34,793 bases of DNA from an uncultured Dokdonia sp. (GCA_913060645.1 CAJXSW010000022.1:1-34793), one strand, 5' to 3'; counted from the stretch's first letter, positions 14,988 to 23,643 are shown. The notes: a model not told the origin generated them from the letters alone. Numbers and translations are program-made.

Positions 14988-17390
14988 TTAAATACCGCTC
15001 AGGTGCAGCTCTGTGAAATCTTTCTTAATGATTAAAGCACAAGCTTTCGGGTCAAACTGCACATCTTCCATAGAAATCACTTCATTATCTAACTCTATGG
15101 TCGTAATTTCAAATGGTAGACCTATTAAATGTATTCTAAAAGTGTCATATGTAGTGATAAAGTCACCACGTTTGTGCTGCTGTATAATCCAGTCTTTTTC
15201 TCTACCTACCATTTTGAAGGTTCGGTAACTGTAACGATCTTTTTTATAATCATATCCATCTTGAGCATCTTCATACAATTTTGAAGCATTTTTACCAAGA
15301 CCGTAGTACACTTCAAGTTCTACTTGCTCTATTTCAAGCTCTCCTACATATTGTTGTATAGGATATTTAGGAAGTATGGTTCCTTCTTTTACAAATAATG
15401 GCATCTCATCAATATCTGCATCCACCCATTGCTCTTTACCTCCTTGTACAATTTGCTTAGTCCAGTAGTTGTACCATTGTCCTCTAGGCACGTACATGCG
15501 ACGTCCTTTAGCATTAGGTTCAAGTATTGGACAAACTAGAATATGATGTCCAAAGATAAACTCATCTGTACGGTAATGTGTTTGTGCATCATCTTGATCA
15601 AAATATACAAGCGGCTTTAATAATGGCGTACCTTTCTTGATATACTCATAAAACATAGTATATAAATAAGGCAATAATCTATAACGCAAGTTGATAAACT
15701 TACGAGCAATATCTGTCACACCTTCGTCAAAAGTCCACGGTTCTTGATCTCCATGATGCCCAGAAGAGTGCGTTCGGCAGAAAGGATGAAATACTCCTAG
15801 CTGTATCCATCTTGCATAAAGCTCTCCAGTAGGTTGCTCTGCAAACCCACCAATATCTGTACCTGTAAAACTCATACCTGAGATACACATACGTTGCACT
15901 TGTATGTTTGCTACCCATAAATGTTCCCAGCTAGCCACGTTATCACCCGTCCAAGAACTTGTGTAACGTTGCGCTCCAGAGTATGCAGACCTTGTAATTA
16001 CAAACGGCCGCTTAGGATACGCAAATTTCTTCACACCCTCATAGGTCGCTCGAGCCATTTGAGTACCGTAAATGTTATGTGCTTTTAGGTGGCTACAAGG
16101 ATGTCCATCATAATTATGACGCACATCTGGAGGAAATGTTTTTCCTGGAACCTCCATCACTGCAGGCTCATTCATATCATTCCACACTCCTTTTACACCC
16201 ACATCTTGGATAAGTTCTTTAAATAATCCTGCCCACCAGTCACGTACTTTAGGGTTTGTATAATCTGGAAAATTACATTCTCCAGGCCACACTTTACCTT
16301 TCATAGCAGGACCATCTGCGCGCTTACAGAAGTAATCATTCTCTACGCCTTCATTATAAACCCAATAATCTTTATCAATTTTAATCCCTGGATCTATGAT
16401 AACAATGGTTTTAAAACCATCATCTGCTAGTTCCTTTACCATTCTTTTAGGGTCAGGGAAATGATCTTTATTCCATGTAAAACATCTCCAGCCATCCATA
16501 TAATCAATGTCTAGATAAATCCCATCACAAGGAATTTTGAGTTCGCGAAATTTACTTGCAATCTCCTTTACATTACTTTCTGGAAAGTAACTCCATTTAC
16601 ACTGGTGATATCCCAGCGCCCATAATGGCGGAAGCTCAGGAACACCTGTAAGATTCGTATAACTTGCTACAACCTCAGACATATCTGGACCATAGATGAA
16701 GTAGTAATTCATCTCACCTCCTTGCGCCCAGAAGCTTGTAACTCCCATACGCTCATGAGCAAAATCAAAATACGTTTTAAACGTGTTATCAAAAAACACA
16801 CCGTACGCCTTCTTTTGATGTAGCCCTATGTAAAAAGGAACTGCTTTATATATTGGATCTTGATCCTTTGCAAATGCATATTGATCTGTTGCCCAGTTAT
16901 GCACTCGCTTTCCTCGTAAATTAGAATGCATAGGCTTATCACCTAGCCCATAATAGGACTCTGCATGCTGTGCTTTCTTACTCATCTTAACGATATTACC
17001 TCCATACTGGAAGCTCTCCTCGTAGTGAAAACCTAATTCGTCTTCATTAATAAGATTCCCTTTTGTATCGTAAATACTTGTCTGCAAACTCTCTTTCTCA
17101 ATACGTATGTGAAGCTTTGCAGTATTTACGTGATAATATTTATCATCATCTGTAAGTTCCAGATGATTGTAGCCACGAGGTGCATCTTCATCTATCGCAT
17201 AAGAAAAGTCTGGCTCAAAAACGCCACCTGTTGCAAAGCGAAAACGTATCACACTATCTCGCAACACAGTAAGTTCTAAAATCACCTCATTTGAGGTAGT
17301 AAAATATAAGATATCTGTCTCTTGTTTGACATCTACCACGTTTTTAGGAAATTGATTCCCTTTTTGCTCTAATTCTGTATTTACAATCAT
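14988..17390 (-). CDS. GH31 family alpha-glucosidase, cytosolic
   Basis: An 800-residue glycoside hydrolase family 31 enzyme that releases glucose from alpha-linked glucans or related glycosides. It has an N-terminal beta-sandwich with GLGDKP at about 150, then the barrel with YHQCKWSYFPE and DIDYMDGWRCFTWN. The catalytic nucleophile is Asp405 in GVWNDMNEP, and the acid/base is Asp483 in SWTGDNVASW. The GGFAEQPTGELYARW and PFCRTHSS segments form the rest of the active site, and C-terminal beta domains follow. There is no signal peptide, so it should act inside the cell, consistent with its place after glgB (310-bp gap) on the same strand and a role in glycogen or maltodextrin breakdown. The precise linkage specificity is not known. 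Confidence 0.93.
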   Translation of the reverse strand: MIVNTELEQKGNQFPKNVVDVKQETDILYFTTSNEVILELTVLRDSVIRFRFATGGVFEPDFSYAIDEDAPRGYNHLELTDDDKYYHVNTAKLHIRIEKESLQTSIYDTKGNLINEDELGFHYEESFQYGGNIVKMSKKAQHAESYYGLGDKPMHSNLRGKRVHNWATDQYAFAKDQDPIYKAVPFYIGLHQKKAYGVFFDNTFKTYFDFAHERMGVTSFWAQGGEMNYYFIYGPDMSEVVASYTNLTGVPELPPLWALGYHQCKWSYFPESNVKEIASKFRELKIPCDGIYLDIDYMDGWRCFTWNKDHFPDPKRMVKELADDGFKTIVIIDPGIKIDKDYWVYNEGVENDYFCKRADGPAMKGKVWPGECNFPDYTNPKVRDWWAGLFKELIQDVGVKGVWNDMNEPAVMEVPGKTFPPDVRHNYDGHPCSHLKAHNIYGTQMARATYEGVKKFAYPKRPFVITRSAYSGAQRYTSSWTGDNVASWEHLWVANIQVQRMCISGMSFTGTDIGGFAEQPTGELYARWIQLGVFHPFCRTHSSGHHGDQEPWTFDEGVTDIARKFINLRYRLLPYLYTMFYEYIKKGTPLLKPLVYFDQDDAQTHYRTDEFIFGHHILVCPILEPNAKGRRMYVPRGQWYNYWTKQIVQGGKEQWVDADIDEMPLFVKEGTILPKYPIQQYVGELEIEQVELEVYYGLGKNASKLYEDAQDGYDYKKDRYSYRTFKMVGREKDWIIQQHKRGDFITTYDTFRIHLIGLPFEITTIELDNEVISMEDVQFDPKACALIIKKDFTELHLSGI

Positions 17391-17699
17391 AGTAATTGTT
17401 ATTTCCTTTCAAATAAACACTATATCGTGTAAAAATGAAGTTAATTCGTAATTAGTTATTAACGCTAACGTTTTCGTAAGCTCAGAAATGGTATTTATAT
17501 CACCTTTAGAGTGTTTGGAACGCACAATCACAGCTCTTTTGCTAGATGTTCATCCCGCTTTCCATTTCAATTCCTCATCGCGACTTTGTCTGCTCTTGCG
17601 GGATTTTCATTGCAATCGGGGTTATAGAGCCCCGCAAGTGTGCATTTTTATAAGCCTCATTATTTTCTCAGTTTACCGAAGTGAAACTTAGTACGCTAA
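17391..17699. other. Gap between GH31 and glgB genes
   Basis: This 309-bp region has no credible gene. It holds the GH31 upstream sequence (17391-17480), the two-unit repeat element (17551-17623) and a G/C-rich hairpin continuation to about 17636. The longest open frame there runs straight through the repeat and has no recognisable protein. Confidence 0.65.
17551..17623 (-). repeat. Dispersed two-unit repeat element, copy B
   Basis: On the minus strand this reads a CCCCGATTGCAATGAAAA unit ending TCCCGC, then about 23 nt of spacer, then a GAGGAATTGAAATGGAAAG unit ending CGGG, matching copy A at 3031-3096. CCCGC of unit 1 and GCGGG of unit 2 are complementary, so an RNA could fold into a stem enclosing the second unit. 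Upstream on that strand, GCGGGGCTCTATAACCCCG forms another potential stem. It lies downstream of glgB in the transcript direction. Confidence 0.7.
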
Positions 17700-19613
17700 C
17701 TACTTTTTCAATTCAAAAATCACTCCCGCCAAAGGCCCTATTTTCACCTCCGCCGAGTGGTCTTTTCCATTCCAAGAAGTTTCGGTAACATCGAGTGTTT
17801 TGTTGTGATAATCACCCGTTCCAGCATACTTACTTGCGTCGCTGTTATATATTTCGCGTAAGCTTCCTTTAAAAGGTAACCCTATGCGATATTGAGGCTG
17901 CGGCGTAGGTGTCATATTAAAGACACACACAACTACACTATTCTCATCATTACCTTTTCTAATGTAACTTAGTATGGCATTTGTATTATCATCATGTGCA
18001 ATCCATTCGAAACCATCTGGTTCAAACTGCTTCTCGTACAAAGCTGGTGTACTTATATACAGACCATTAATATCTTTAAAAGCGCTTAGTGCTGCTTTGT
18101 GAATATCATATTCTAGCACATACCAATCGAGCTGTTCTTGGAAATTCCACTCTGTACCTTGACCAAATTCGCTTCCCATAAAGAGTAACTTACTACCAGG
18201 ATGCGTATACATATATGTATATAAAAGCCGAAGATTTGCAAAGCGTTGCCACTCATCTCCAGGCATTCTACCTATGATAGATTTTTTACCATAAACCACC
18301 TCATCATGAGATAATGGTAGCATAAAGTTCTCTGTAAAACCATAGGTCATTGAGAAGCTAATCTCATTGTGGTGATGATTTCTATAGATAGTATCTCTTT
18401 TAAAATAAGCAAGGGTATCATGCATCCATCCCATCATCCACTTCATCCCAAAACCTAAGCCTCCTGAAAATACTGGCCTACTCACTGCTGGAAAATTAGT
18501 AGACTCTTCTGCAATGGTTTGAACATCTGGAAAACTAGCATACACCTCTGCATTAAGCTCCTTTAAAAACGAAATTACAGCGAGGTTTTCTCTTCCTCCT
18601 TGATCATTAGGCTCCCACTCGCCTTCTTCTCTACTATAATCGAGGTAAAGCATAGAAGCGACAGCGTCTACTCTCAAGCCATCTACATGATATTGCTCTA
18701 ACCAGAATAGCGCATTACTAATCAAGAAGCTTCTCACTTCATTACGTTCGTAATTGAAAATAAGTGACTTCCAGTCGGGATGCCATCCTTTCTTTCTATC
18801 TGGGTGCTCGTAACAGGCTGTTCCATCAAAGTTACCAAGACCGTGCGCATCTTCTGGAAAATGAGAAGGTACCCAGTCTAAAATTACTCCAATGTCATTT
18901 TGATGCAGCGCATCTATCAAAGTCATTAACTCCTCAGGATATCCAAAACGAGAGGTAGGCGCAAAATATCCTGTAATTTGATATCCCCAGCTGGGATCAT
19001 AAGGATGCTCCATCACTGGCATAAACTCCACATGTGTAAAATTTAATTCTTTCACATAAGCCACGAGTTCGCTAGCTAGTTCTGTATAGCTAAGGCTACG
19101 ATTTCCTTCATCTTGCTTTCTTCTCCAGCTTGCAAGGTGCATTTCATACACAGAGTACGGCGCATTAAGACTATTGTGCTTATGGCGTTTTTTCATCCAT
19201 GCAGCATCCTTCCATTTATGATTTGCTTTGTAAACTAGAGAAGCGGTTTGAGGTGGGTGCTCTGCTCGTCTCGCGTATGGGTCTGCCTTTTCTGTGATAA
19301 CGTCGTTGTGGTTGGAGTGAATTTTGTATTTGTATACTTCACCATGAGCGATCTCAGGAATAAAACCTTCCCAAATCCCGCTTCCATCCCATCGTACGTT
19401 GAGAATATGCTCGTCCTCATTCCAGTAATTAAAATCACCTACAACAGATACTCGCTTTGCACTAGGTGCCCATACGGAGAAATAAGTTCCATCTACACCA
19501 TCTACAGTTATGGGGTGACTACCCATTTTATCATGAAGACGGTAGTGTTTTCCTCCCTTAAAAAGGTCAATGTCAAATGCTGTAAATAAGCTATGTGCTA
19601 TTACTTCTGCCAT
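17700..19613 (-). CDS. glgB: 1,4-alpha-glucan branching enzyme
   Basis: Glycogen branching enzyme of 637 residues, which transfers glucan segments to make alpha-1,6 branches. An N-terminal CBM48-like domain (about 25-120, GTYFSVWAPSAKRVSVVGDFNYW) is followed by the GH13 barrel with the family regions: nucleophile Asp316 in GLRVDAVAS, the acid/base in IAEEST (Glu about 369) and SHDEVVYGK (Asp about 437). A C-terminal all-beta domain ends in GPLAGVIFELKK. Its ATG shares one base with the glgC stop (TAATG), indicating translational coupling. It is shorter than the enterobacterial enzyme because it lacks the extra N-terminal module, which is common for the family. Confidence 0.96.
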   Translation of the reverse strand: MAEVIAHSLFTAFDIDLFKGGKHYRLHDKMGSHPITVDGVDGTYFSVWAPSAKRVSVVGDFNYWNEDEHILNVRWDGSGIWEGFIPEIAHGEVYKYKIHSNHNDVITEKADPYARRAEHPPQTASLVYKANHKWKDAAWMKKRHKHNSLNAPYSVYEMHLASWRRKQDEGNRSLSYTELASELVAYVKELNFTHVEFMPVMEHPYDPSWGYQITGYFAPTSRFGYPEELMTLIDALHQNDIGVILDWVPSHFPEDAHGLGNFDGTACYEHPDRKKGWHPDWKSLIFNYERNEVRSFLISNALFWLEQYHVDGLRVDAVASMLYLDYSREEGEWEPNDQGGRENLAVISFLKELNAEVYASFPDVQTIAEESTNFPAVSRPVFSGGLGFGMKWMMGWMHDTLAYFKRDTIYRNHHHNEISFSMTYGFTENFMLPLSHDEVVYGKKSIIGRMPGDEWQRFANLRLLYTYMYTHPGSKLLFMGSEFGQGTEWNFQEQLDWYVLEYDIHKAALSAFKDINGLYISTPALYEKQFEPDGFEWIAHDDNTNAILSYIRKGNDENSVVVCVFNMTPTPQPQYRIGLPFKGSLREIYNSDASKYAGTGDYHNKTLDVTETSWNGKDHSAEVKIGPLAGVIFELKK

Positions 19614-20881
19614 TAAATAGTTGTTCCTGACACTATAGTAGCTCCATTTTTTACAACCACGATGCCATCTCGCACTACATAAGTATCTGTTTCTACATCG
19701 TCTAGATGCTTTCCTCCAGTAATACGAACATCGTCTCCTATTTTTGCATTTTTATCAATAATACAGTTGGTTATAAAACAGCGATCTCCTATACCTACGT
19801 GTGGGATGCCTTTTTCACGAGCCGCATTAATTTCTTCAAGATCTAAGAAGCGATTGCTTCCCATTACATAGCAGTTTTCAATAACCGTTCCTTTACCTAT
19901 ACGTGATCGTATTCCTATTACAGAATTTGCAATACGACTACCGTGTATGATACTACCTTCTGCTACTATAGATTTTTCAAGTGTTGTTCCTGAAATCTTT
20001 GTAGGTGGTAGTACACGTGGTCTGGTGAGTATGGTTTGTCCTTTATTAAATAAATTGAATTTAGGCATATCTGACGTCAAGTCTATGTTTGCCTCAAAAA
20101 AGGAATCGATATTCCCTATATCTGTCCAATACCCTTCATAGGCATAACTAAGCACCTTATGGTTTTCTATAGATTGCGGAATAATCTCTTTTCCAAAATC
20201 CATAGTATCCGTCCCCTCTAGCAGATTAATCAATAAGTCTTTATTAAAAATATAAATCCCCATAGATGCGAGATAATGTTTACCCTCGCTCTTCATTGCT
20301 GGTGAAACTTCAGATTCCCATTCTGGAAGAAGTTCGGCAGCTGGTTTTTCTATAAAAGAGTCAATCATATTATCCTCTTTTGTTTTAAGAATCCCAAAGG
20401 ACGTAGCATCTTTTGCATTAACAGGCAGTGATGCAATACTTATCTCTGCTCCCGAAGCCTTGTGAGCATCAAGCATTTCATTAAAATCCATTTGATATAA
20501 TTGATCTCCAGAGAGTATCATAATATAATCAGACTCATAACCTTTAAAATGGTGTAAACACTGTCTTACAGCATCTGCAGTACCTTGAAACCAACCTTTG
20601 TTTTCTGGAGTTTGCTCTGCAGCAAGAATATCTACAAAAGCATCAGAAAAATAAGAAAATTGGTAGGTATGCTTAATATGTTTATTAAGTGAAGCCGAGT
20701 TAAACTGAGTTAACACGAACATCCTTTTGATATTTGAATTCAAACAATTTGAAATAGGAATATCTACTAGACGATATTTCCCTGCAATAGGAACAGCGGG
20801 TTTTGATCTCTGTGCTGTGAGTGGGTATAATCTTGAGCCTTGACCTCCTCCTAATATAATCGCTAGTACTTCCTTATTCAT
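19613..20881 (-). CDS. glgC: Glucose-1-phosphate adenylyltransferase
   Basis: ADP-glucose pyrophosphorylase of 422 residues, making ADP-glucose from glucose-1-phosphate and ATP, the committed step of bacterial glycogen synthesis. The nucleotide-binding start is ILGGGQGSRLYPLT (about 9-22), followed by the RSKPAVPIAGKYRLVDIPISNC signature. Further motifs are GTADAVRQ, SGDQLYQMD and the sugar-phosphate segment FIEKP. The C-terminal third is a left-handed beta-helix (repeated hydrophobic hexapeptides from IVAEGSIIHGSRIANSVIG onward) that carries allosteric contacts in the family. It sits 28 nt downstream of glgA and overlaps the glgB start by one base, so glgA, glgC and glgB form one operon. Confidence 0.96.
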   Translation of the reverse strand: MNKEVLAIILGGGQGSRLYPLTAQRSKPAVPIAGKYRLVDIPISNCLNSNIKRMFVLTQFNSASLNKHIKHTYQFSYFSDAFVDILAAEQTPENKGWFQGTADAVRQCLHHFKGYESDYIMILSGDQLYQMDFNEMLDAHKASGAEISIASLPVNAKDATSFGILKTKEDNMIDSFIEKPAAELLPEWESEVSPAMKSEGKHYLASMGIYIFNKDLLINLLEGTDTMDFGKEIIPQSIENHKVLSYAYEGYWTDIGNIDSFFEANIDLTSDMPKFNLFNKGQTILTRPRVLPPTKISGTTLEKSIVAEGSIIHGSRIANSVIGIRSRIGKGTVIENCYVMGSNRFLDLEEINAAREKGIPHVGIGDRCFITNCIIDKNAKIGDDVRITGGKHLDDVETDTYVVRDGIVVVKNGATIVSGTTI

Positions 20882-20909
20882 TATTTATTGCTTTTAGAGT
20901 TTGGAATTT

Positions 20910-22337
20910 TTATTTTTTGATAGTTACTTTTTTTGGTATCATTTCTTCATATAATGAAGCGTAAGTTCCAGCTGCATTTTCCCAGCTGTGGTCTATCTCC
21001 ATCATTTGTTTTTGATTTGCACTAAAGGCTTTCTTATCCTTATAAAAAAGAGAAGCACGTTCTATACTGTATACAACATCCCATACAGAAGTTTGATCAT
21101 GACAAATACCATTACCGCCATCACCTATGTCTACTACTGTATCTTTTAAACCACCCGTACGGCGTACAATAGGCATACAACCATATCTCAAGCTATACAA
21201 CTGATTTAAACCACAAGGCTCAACCCTACTAGGCATTAAAAGAAAATCTGCTCCAGCATATACTTGATGTGACATCCTTTCTTCATAACCTATATGAGCA
21301 TTATATCTTCCTTTATAAGTGGTTTTAAGTTCCTCTAGCTGGCGTTCCACTTCTGGCGAGCCGCTTCCTAGTAAAATGATATTAATATCGTGTTGCTTTA
21401 ACACAGTATCGATAATCTCAGGCAGTAAATCTGCTCCTTTTTCCCAAACAAGTCTACCTATAAACCCAAAGAGTGGTTTTGAGGCGTCTAGTCCAAACTC
21501 ATCACAAATAGCCTTTTTATTAGCCTCACGGCCTTTAGCCCTCGTTCTTATTGAATAATTTTTAATAAGATAATTATCGGTGGCAGGATTCCATGTTTCG
21601 GCATCAATACCGTTTAGAATTCCCACGCACTTTAATTTCTCTTCTCTAAGCAAGCCTTCTAATCCATTTGCTTTTTCTTGTAATTCCATCATATATGATG
21701 GAGAAACGGTATTCACTCGCCATGCACATTTAATAGCAGCAGCAAGTGGATTTATATCACCGTACCAATCTAGGAGTCCTAGATCGCTTTCGCGAAAGCG
21801 TGGTAACATTCCTACCATATCGTGAGGAAAATTACCTTGGTACTGCGCATTATGAATTGAAAGTAACGTAGGCACCTTCATGAGACTATCAAACTCTGGG
21901 CAATGCTGCATCATAAAGGGTATAAAACCAGTATGGTGATCATGACAATGAATAATGTCTAACTTTCTCTTTAAACTCAGCACCCACTGCAGCGCTACTC
22001 GCTGAAAAGCAACAAAGCGCAAAGAATCGTCCTCATACCCATATACATTTTTTCTATCTGTGAGTTCTGTAATCCTAACCACAAATAATGGAAAACCAAG
22101 CTCATTATCTACATCAATCACTTCGCTGAAATACGTCTTACCTTCAATCACTAAGTCATGACAAAAAACAATGGTGCCATTTGCATGTTCCACCCAGCTT
22201 GTTTTATAGTACGGCATAATCACCGCAGCAGTATGACCTATGCGGTTTTGATATTTAGGAAGAGCTCCAACCACATCTGCCAGCCCACCCACTTTTGCAA
22301 CAGGATAACACTCGGCACTTACGTGAAGAATATTCAT
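20910..22337 (-). CDS. glgA: Glycogen synthase, ADP-glucose dependent (GT5)
   Basis: Starch/glycogen synthase of 475 residues (GT-B fold), extending alpha-1,4-glucan from ADP-glucose. The N-terminal KVGGLADVVGALPK (about 15-28) binds ADP-glucose. LSIHNAQYQGNFP, the GFIGRLVWEKGADLL linker and the C-terminal MPSRVEPCGLNQLYSLRYG with its conserved Glu are family marks. It is the first gene of glgA-glgC-glgB, and its promoter lies in the divergent region with msrB, which contains a 15-bp inverted repeat. A perfect copy of the dispersed palindrome (21785-21800) is embedded in the coding sequence and read as R-F-R-E-S at residues 180-184, in the GMLPRFRESDLGL loop. Confidence 0.96.
   Translation of the reverse strand: MNILHVSAECYPVAKVGGLADVVGALPKYQNRIGHTAAVIMPYYKTSWVEHANGTIVFCHDLVIEGKTYFSEVIDVDNELGFPLFVVRITELTDRKNVYGYEDDSLRFVAFQRVALQWVLSLKRKLDIIHCHDHHTGFIPFMMQHCPEFDSLMKVPTLLSIHNAQYQGNFPHDMVGMLPRFRESDLGLLDWYGDINPLAAAIKCAWRVNTVSPSYMMELQEKANGLEGLLREEKLKCVGILNGIDAETWNPATDNYLIKNYSIRTRAKGREANKKAICDEFGLDASKPLFGFIGRLVWEKGADLLPEIIDTVLKQHDINIILLGSGSPEVERQLEELKTTYKGRYNAHIGYEERMSHQVYAGADFLLMPSRVEPCGLNQLYSLRYGCMPIVRRTGGLKDTVVDIGDGGNGICHDQTSVWDVVYSIERASLFYKDKKAFSANQKQMMEIDHSWENAAGTYASLYEEMIPKKVTIKK
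21785..21800. repeat. TTTCGCGAAA-family palindrome inside glgA
   Basis: A perfect 16-bp CGCTTTCGCGAAAGCG within glgA. The frame used gives RFRES, different from the AFAKA reading in the GIN-domain gene and menC, so the DNA rather than the peptide is what is shared. Confidence 0.95.
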
Positions 22338-22362
22338 AGTTTCAGGTAATTAGATAACATCT

Positions 22363-22370
22363 TAAATGTA
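22363..22370 (-). promoter_or_regulatory. Candidate -7 box of glgA
   Basis: On the minus strand this reads TACATTTA, one mismatch from the Bacteroidota -7 consensus TAnnTTTG, 25 nt before the glgA ATG. No convincing -33 TTTG was seen, so this is tentative. Confidence 0.3.
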
Positions 22371-22481
22371 ACCGTTATTAAGAGTACGATGCTTTATGAG
22401 CTATTAAATATAGGTTAAATCATAAATAACTAAGCATGTTTTCGCAGGATTTATAGACAATTACTACAATTAATTTCACAA

Positions 22482-22525
22482 ATTATTAATGATTAAGTAA
22501 CAACACCTAATTAATCATTAATAAT
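22482..22525. repeat. Perfect 15-bp inverted repeat in the glgA/msrB promoter region
   Basis: ATTATTAATGATTAA (22482-22496) and its exact reverse complement (22511-22525) are separated by a 14-nt spacer. It lies near the middle of the 295-bp divergent gap. There is no T-run, so it is unlikely to be a terminator. It could be an operator for a dimeric regulator or a cruciform-prone site. Confidence 0.8.
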
Positions 22526-22632
22526 AGAGCCTTATGATTAGTATCATTTTATACAACCTCACGTCATTTTCACAATGCTTTAACGACCAAGTGTGAACTA
22601 ATGAATTAACTTTACTTAAAAAGAAAATAGTT

Positions 22633-23112
22633 ATGAGAAGAATAATTGGAGTATTTGCTTTGTTAAGCATTTTTACAAGTTGCAAGGGGTCTGCTCAAGA
22701 GAGTAAAAAAGAAAGTTTTGAGATCACAAAAACAGATGCCGAGTGGAAAGCACAACTCACAGAAGAGCAGTATTATGTATTGCGCTTAGAAGGTACAGAG
22801 CGACCTAATTCTAGCCCCCTCAATAATGTAAAAGAAGCAGGAACTTTTCACTGTGCTGCTTGTGACACGCCGCTATTTAAAACAAAAGATAAATTTGATA
22901 GTGGTACTGGCTGGCCTAGTTTTGACAAAGGTATAGAAGGAAATATAGCATATAGCTCTGATCGTAAACTTGGGTATACAAGAACCGAAGAGCATTGTGC
23001 TACTTGTGGTGGACATCTTGGACACGTTTTTAATGATGGACCTAAAGAAACTACTGGAAAGAGACATTGTATTAATGGAGACGCACTCGTATTTGTGCCA
23101 GAATCAAAATAA
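22633..23112 (+). CDS. msrB: Methionine-R-sulfoxide reductase, exported lipoprotein
   Basis: MsrB of 159 residues that reduces R-methionine sulfoxide in proteins. A lipoprotein signal peptide with lipobox FTSC (Cys17) places it outside the cytoplasm. The MsrB domain starts at about 34 (TDAEWKAQLTEEQYYVLR). Zinc cysteines are C74/C77 (HCAAC) and C122/C125 (HCATC), and the catalytic cysteine is C146 (KRHCINGDALVF). The site that holds the resolving cysteine in many MsrBs is Thr92 here (DSGTGWPSF), so regeneration may need an external thiol donor directly. It is followed after one nucleotide by a second msrB without a signal peptide, and is divergent from glgA. Confidence 0.94.
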   Translation: MRRIIGVFALLSIFTSCKGSAQESKKESFEITKTDAEWKAQLTEEQYYVLRLEGTERPNSSPLNNVKEAGTFHCAACDTPLFKTKDKFDSGTGWPSFDKGIEGNIAYSSDRKLGYTRTEEHCATCGGHLGHVFNDGPKETTGKRHCINGDALVFVPESK

Positions 23113-23113
23113 T

Positions 23114-23503
23114 ATGAGTTACCCAATAGAAAAAACAGAGGCAGAGTGGCTCGAGGAGCTGGGCCCAGAACGTTATCGCATTTTGAGAGAAAAAGGAACA
23201 GAACGCCCATTTACTGGAACTTATAATCTACACAATGAAGAAGGTGCTTACCATTGTGGTGCTTGTGATCAAAAGCTTTTTGAAAGCGCATCAAAATTTG
23301 ACAGTGGTTGTGGATGGCCTAGTTTTGACGAGTCCATACCGGGAACTGTGGAATATGTACGTGACAAAACGCTAGGGATGATAAGAACAGAAATTCTTTG
23401 TTCTAATTGTGGTTCCCACTTGGGACACGTCTTTGATGACGGCCCTACTGCAAGCGGACAACGATACTGTGTAAATTCGCTCAGTATAGACTTTGAAAAA
23501 TAA
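23114..23503 (+). CDS. msrB: Methionine-R-sulfoxide reductase, cytosolic
   Basis: MsrB of 129 residues with no signal peptide, so cytosolic. The frame is open upstream to 22970, but the ATG at 23114 (MSYPIEKTEAEW) fits the family start and lies one base after the preceding stop (TAATATG), giving tight coupling. Zinc ligands are C48/C51 (HCGAC) and C96/C99 (CSNC). The catalytic cysteine is C119 (QRYCVNS), and C66 in DSGCGWPSF is at the usual resolving position, unlike the upstream paralogue. The pair splits the same repair reaction between envelope and cytosol. It ends shortly before a palindrome and a strong terminator. Confidence 0.95.
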   Translation: MSYPIEKTEAEWLEELGPERYRILREKGTERPFTGTYNLHNEEGAYHCGACDQKLFESASKFDSGCGWPSFDESIPGTVEYVRDKTLGMIRTEILCSNCGSHLGHVFDDGPTASGQRYCVNSLSIDFEK

Positions 23504-23520
23504 AATATTTGAAAATAACT

Positions 23521-23534
23521 CTTTCGCGAAAGCG
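23521..23534. repeat. TTTCGCGAAA-family palindrome after msrB
   Basis: CTTTCGCGAAAGCG, 17 nt past the stop of the second msrB and just upstream of the intrinsic terminator at 23548-23575. Confidence 0.92.
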
Positions 23535-23547
23535 TAAAAACAACATT

Positions 23548-23575
23548 AAAAACCGAAGCAAACACTTCGGTTTTT
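23548..23575 (+). terminator. Intrinsic terminator of the msrB pair
   Basis: An 11-bp stem with core CCGAAG/CTTCGG (23548-23558 with 23565-23575), loop CAAACA, ending in five T. Confidence 0.92.
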
Positions 23576-23602
23576 CTGTTTTATATATGACGGGATAATC
23601 CG

Positions 23603-23610
23603 TATTTTTG
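23603..23610 (+). promoter_or_regulatory. Candidate -7 box of lpdA
   Basis: TATTTTTG matches the Bacteroidota -7 consensus TAnnTTTG exactly and lies 33 nt before the lpdA ATG. The upstream -33 region is only a weak match. Confidence 0.45.
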
Positions 23611-23643
23611 AACTACAATAATTAGACTTAAAAAAATCTAGAT

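Noticed and set aside
16541-16550. GTTCGCGAAA in the GH31 gene as another palindrome copy
   Set aside because: Only the inner TTCGCGAA is symmetric, the arms do not continue, and it reads as ordinary F-R-E codons; treated as chance.
22970-23503. Longer start for the second msrB, beginning inside the first gene
   Set aside because: The extra 48 residues come from the wrong frame of the first msrB; the MsrB domain starts at the ATG at 23114.
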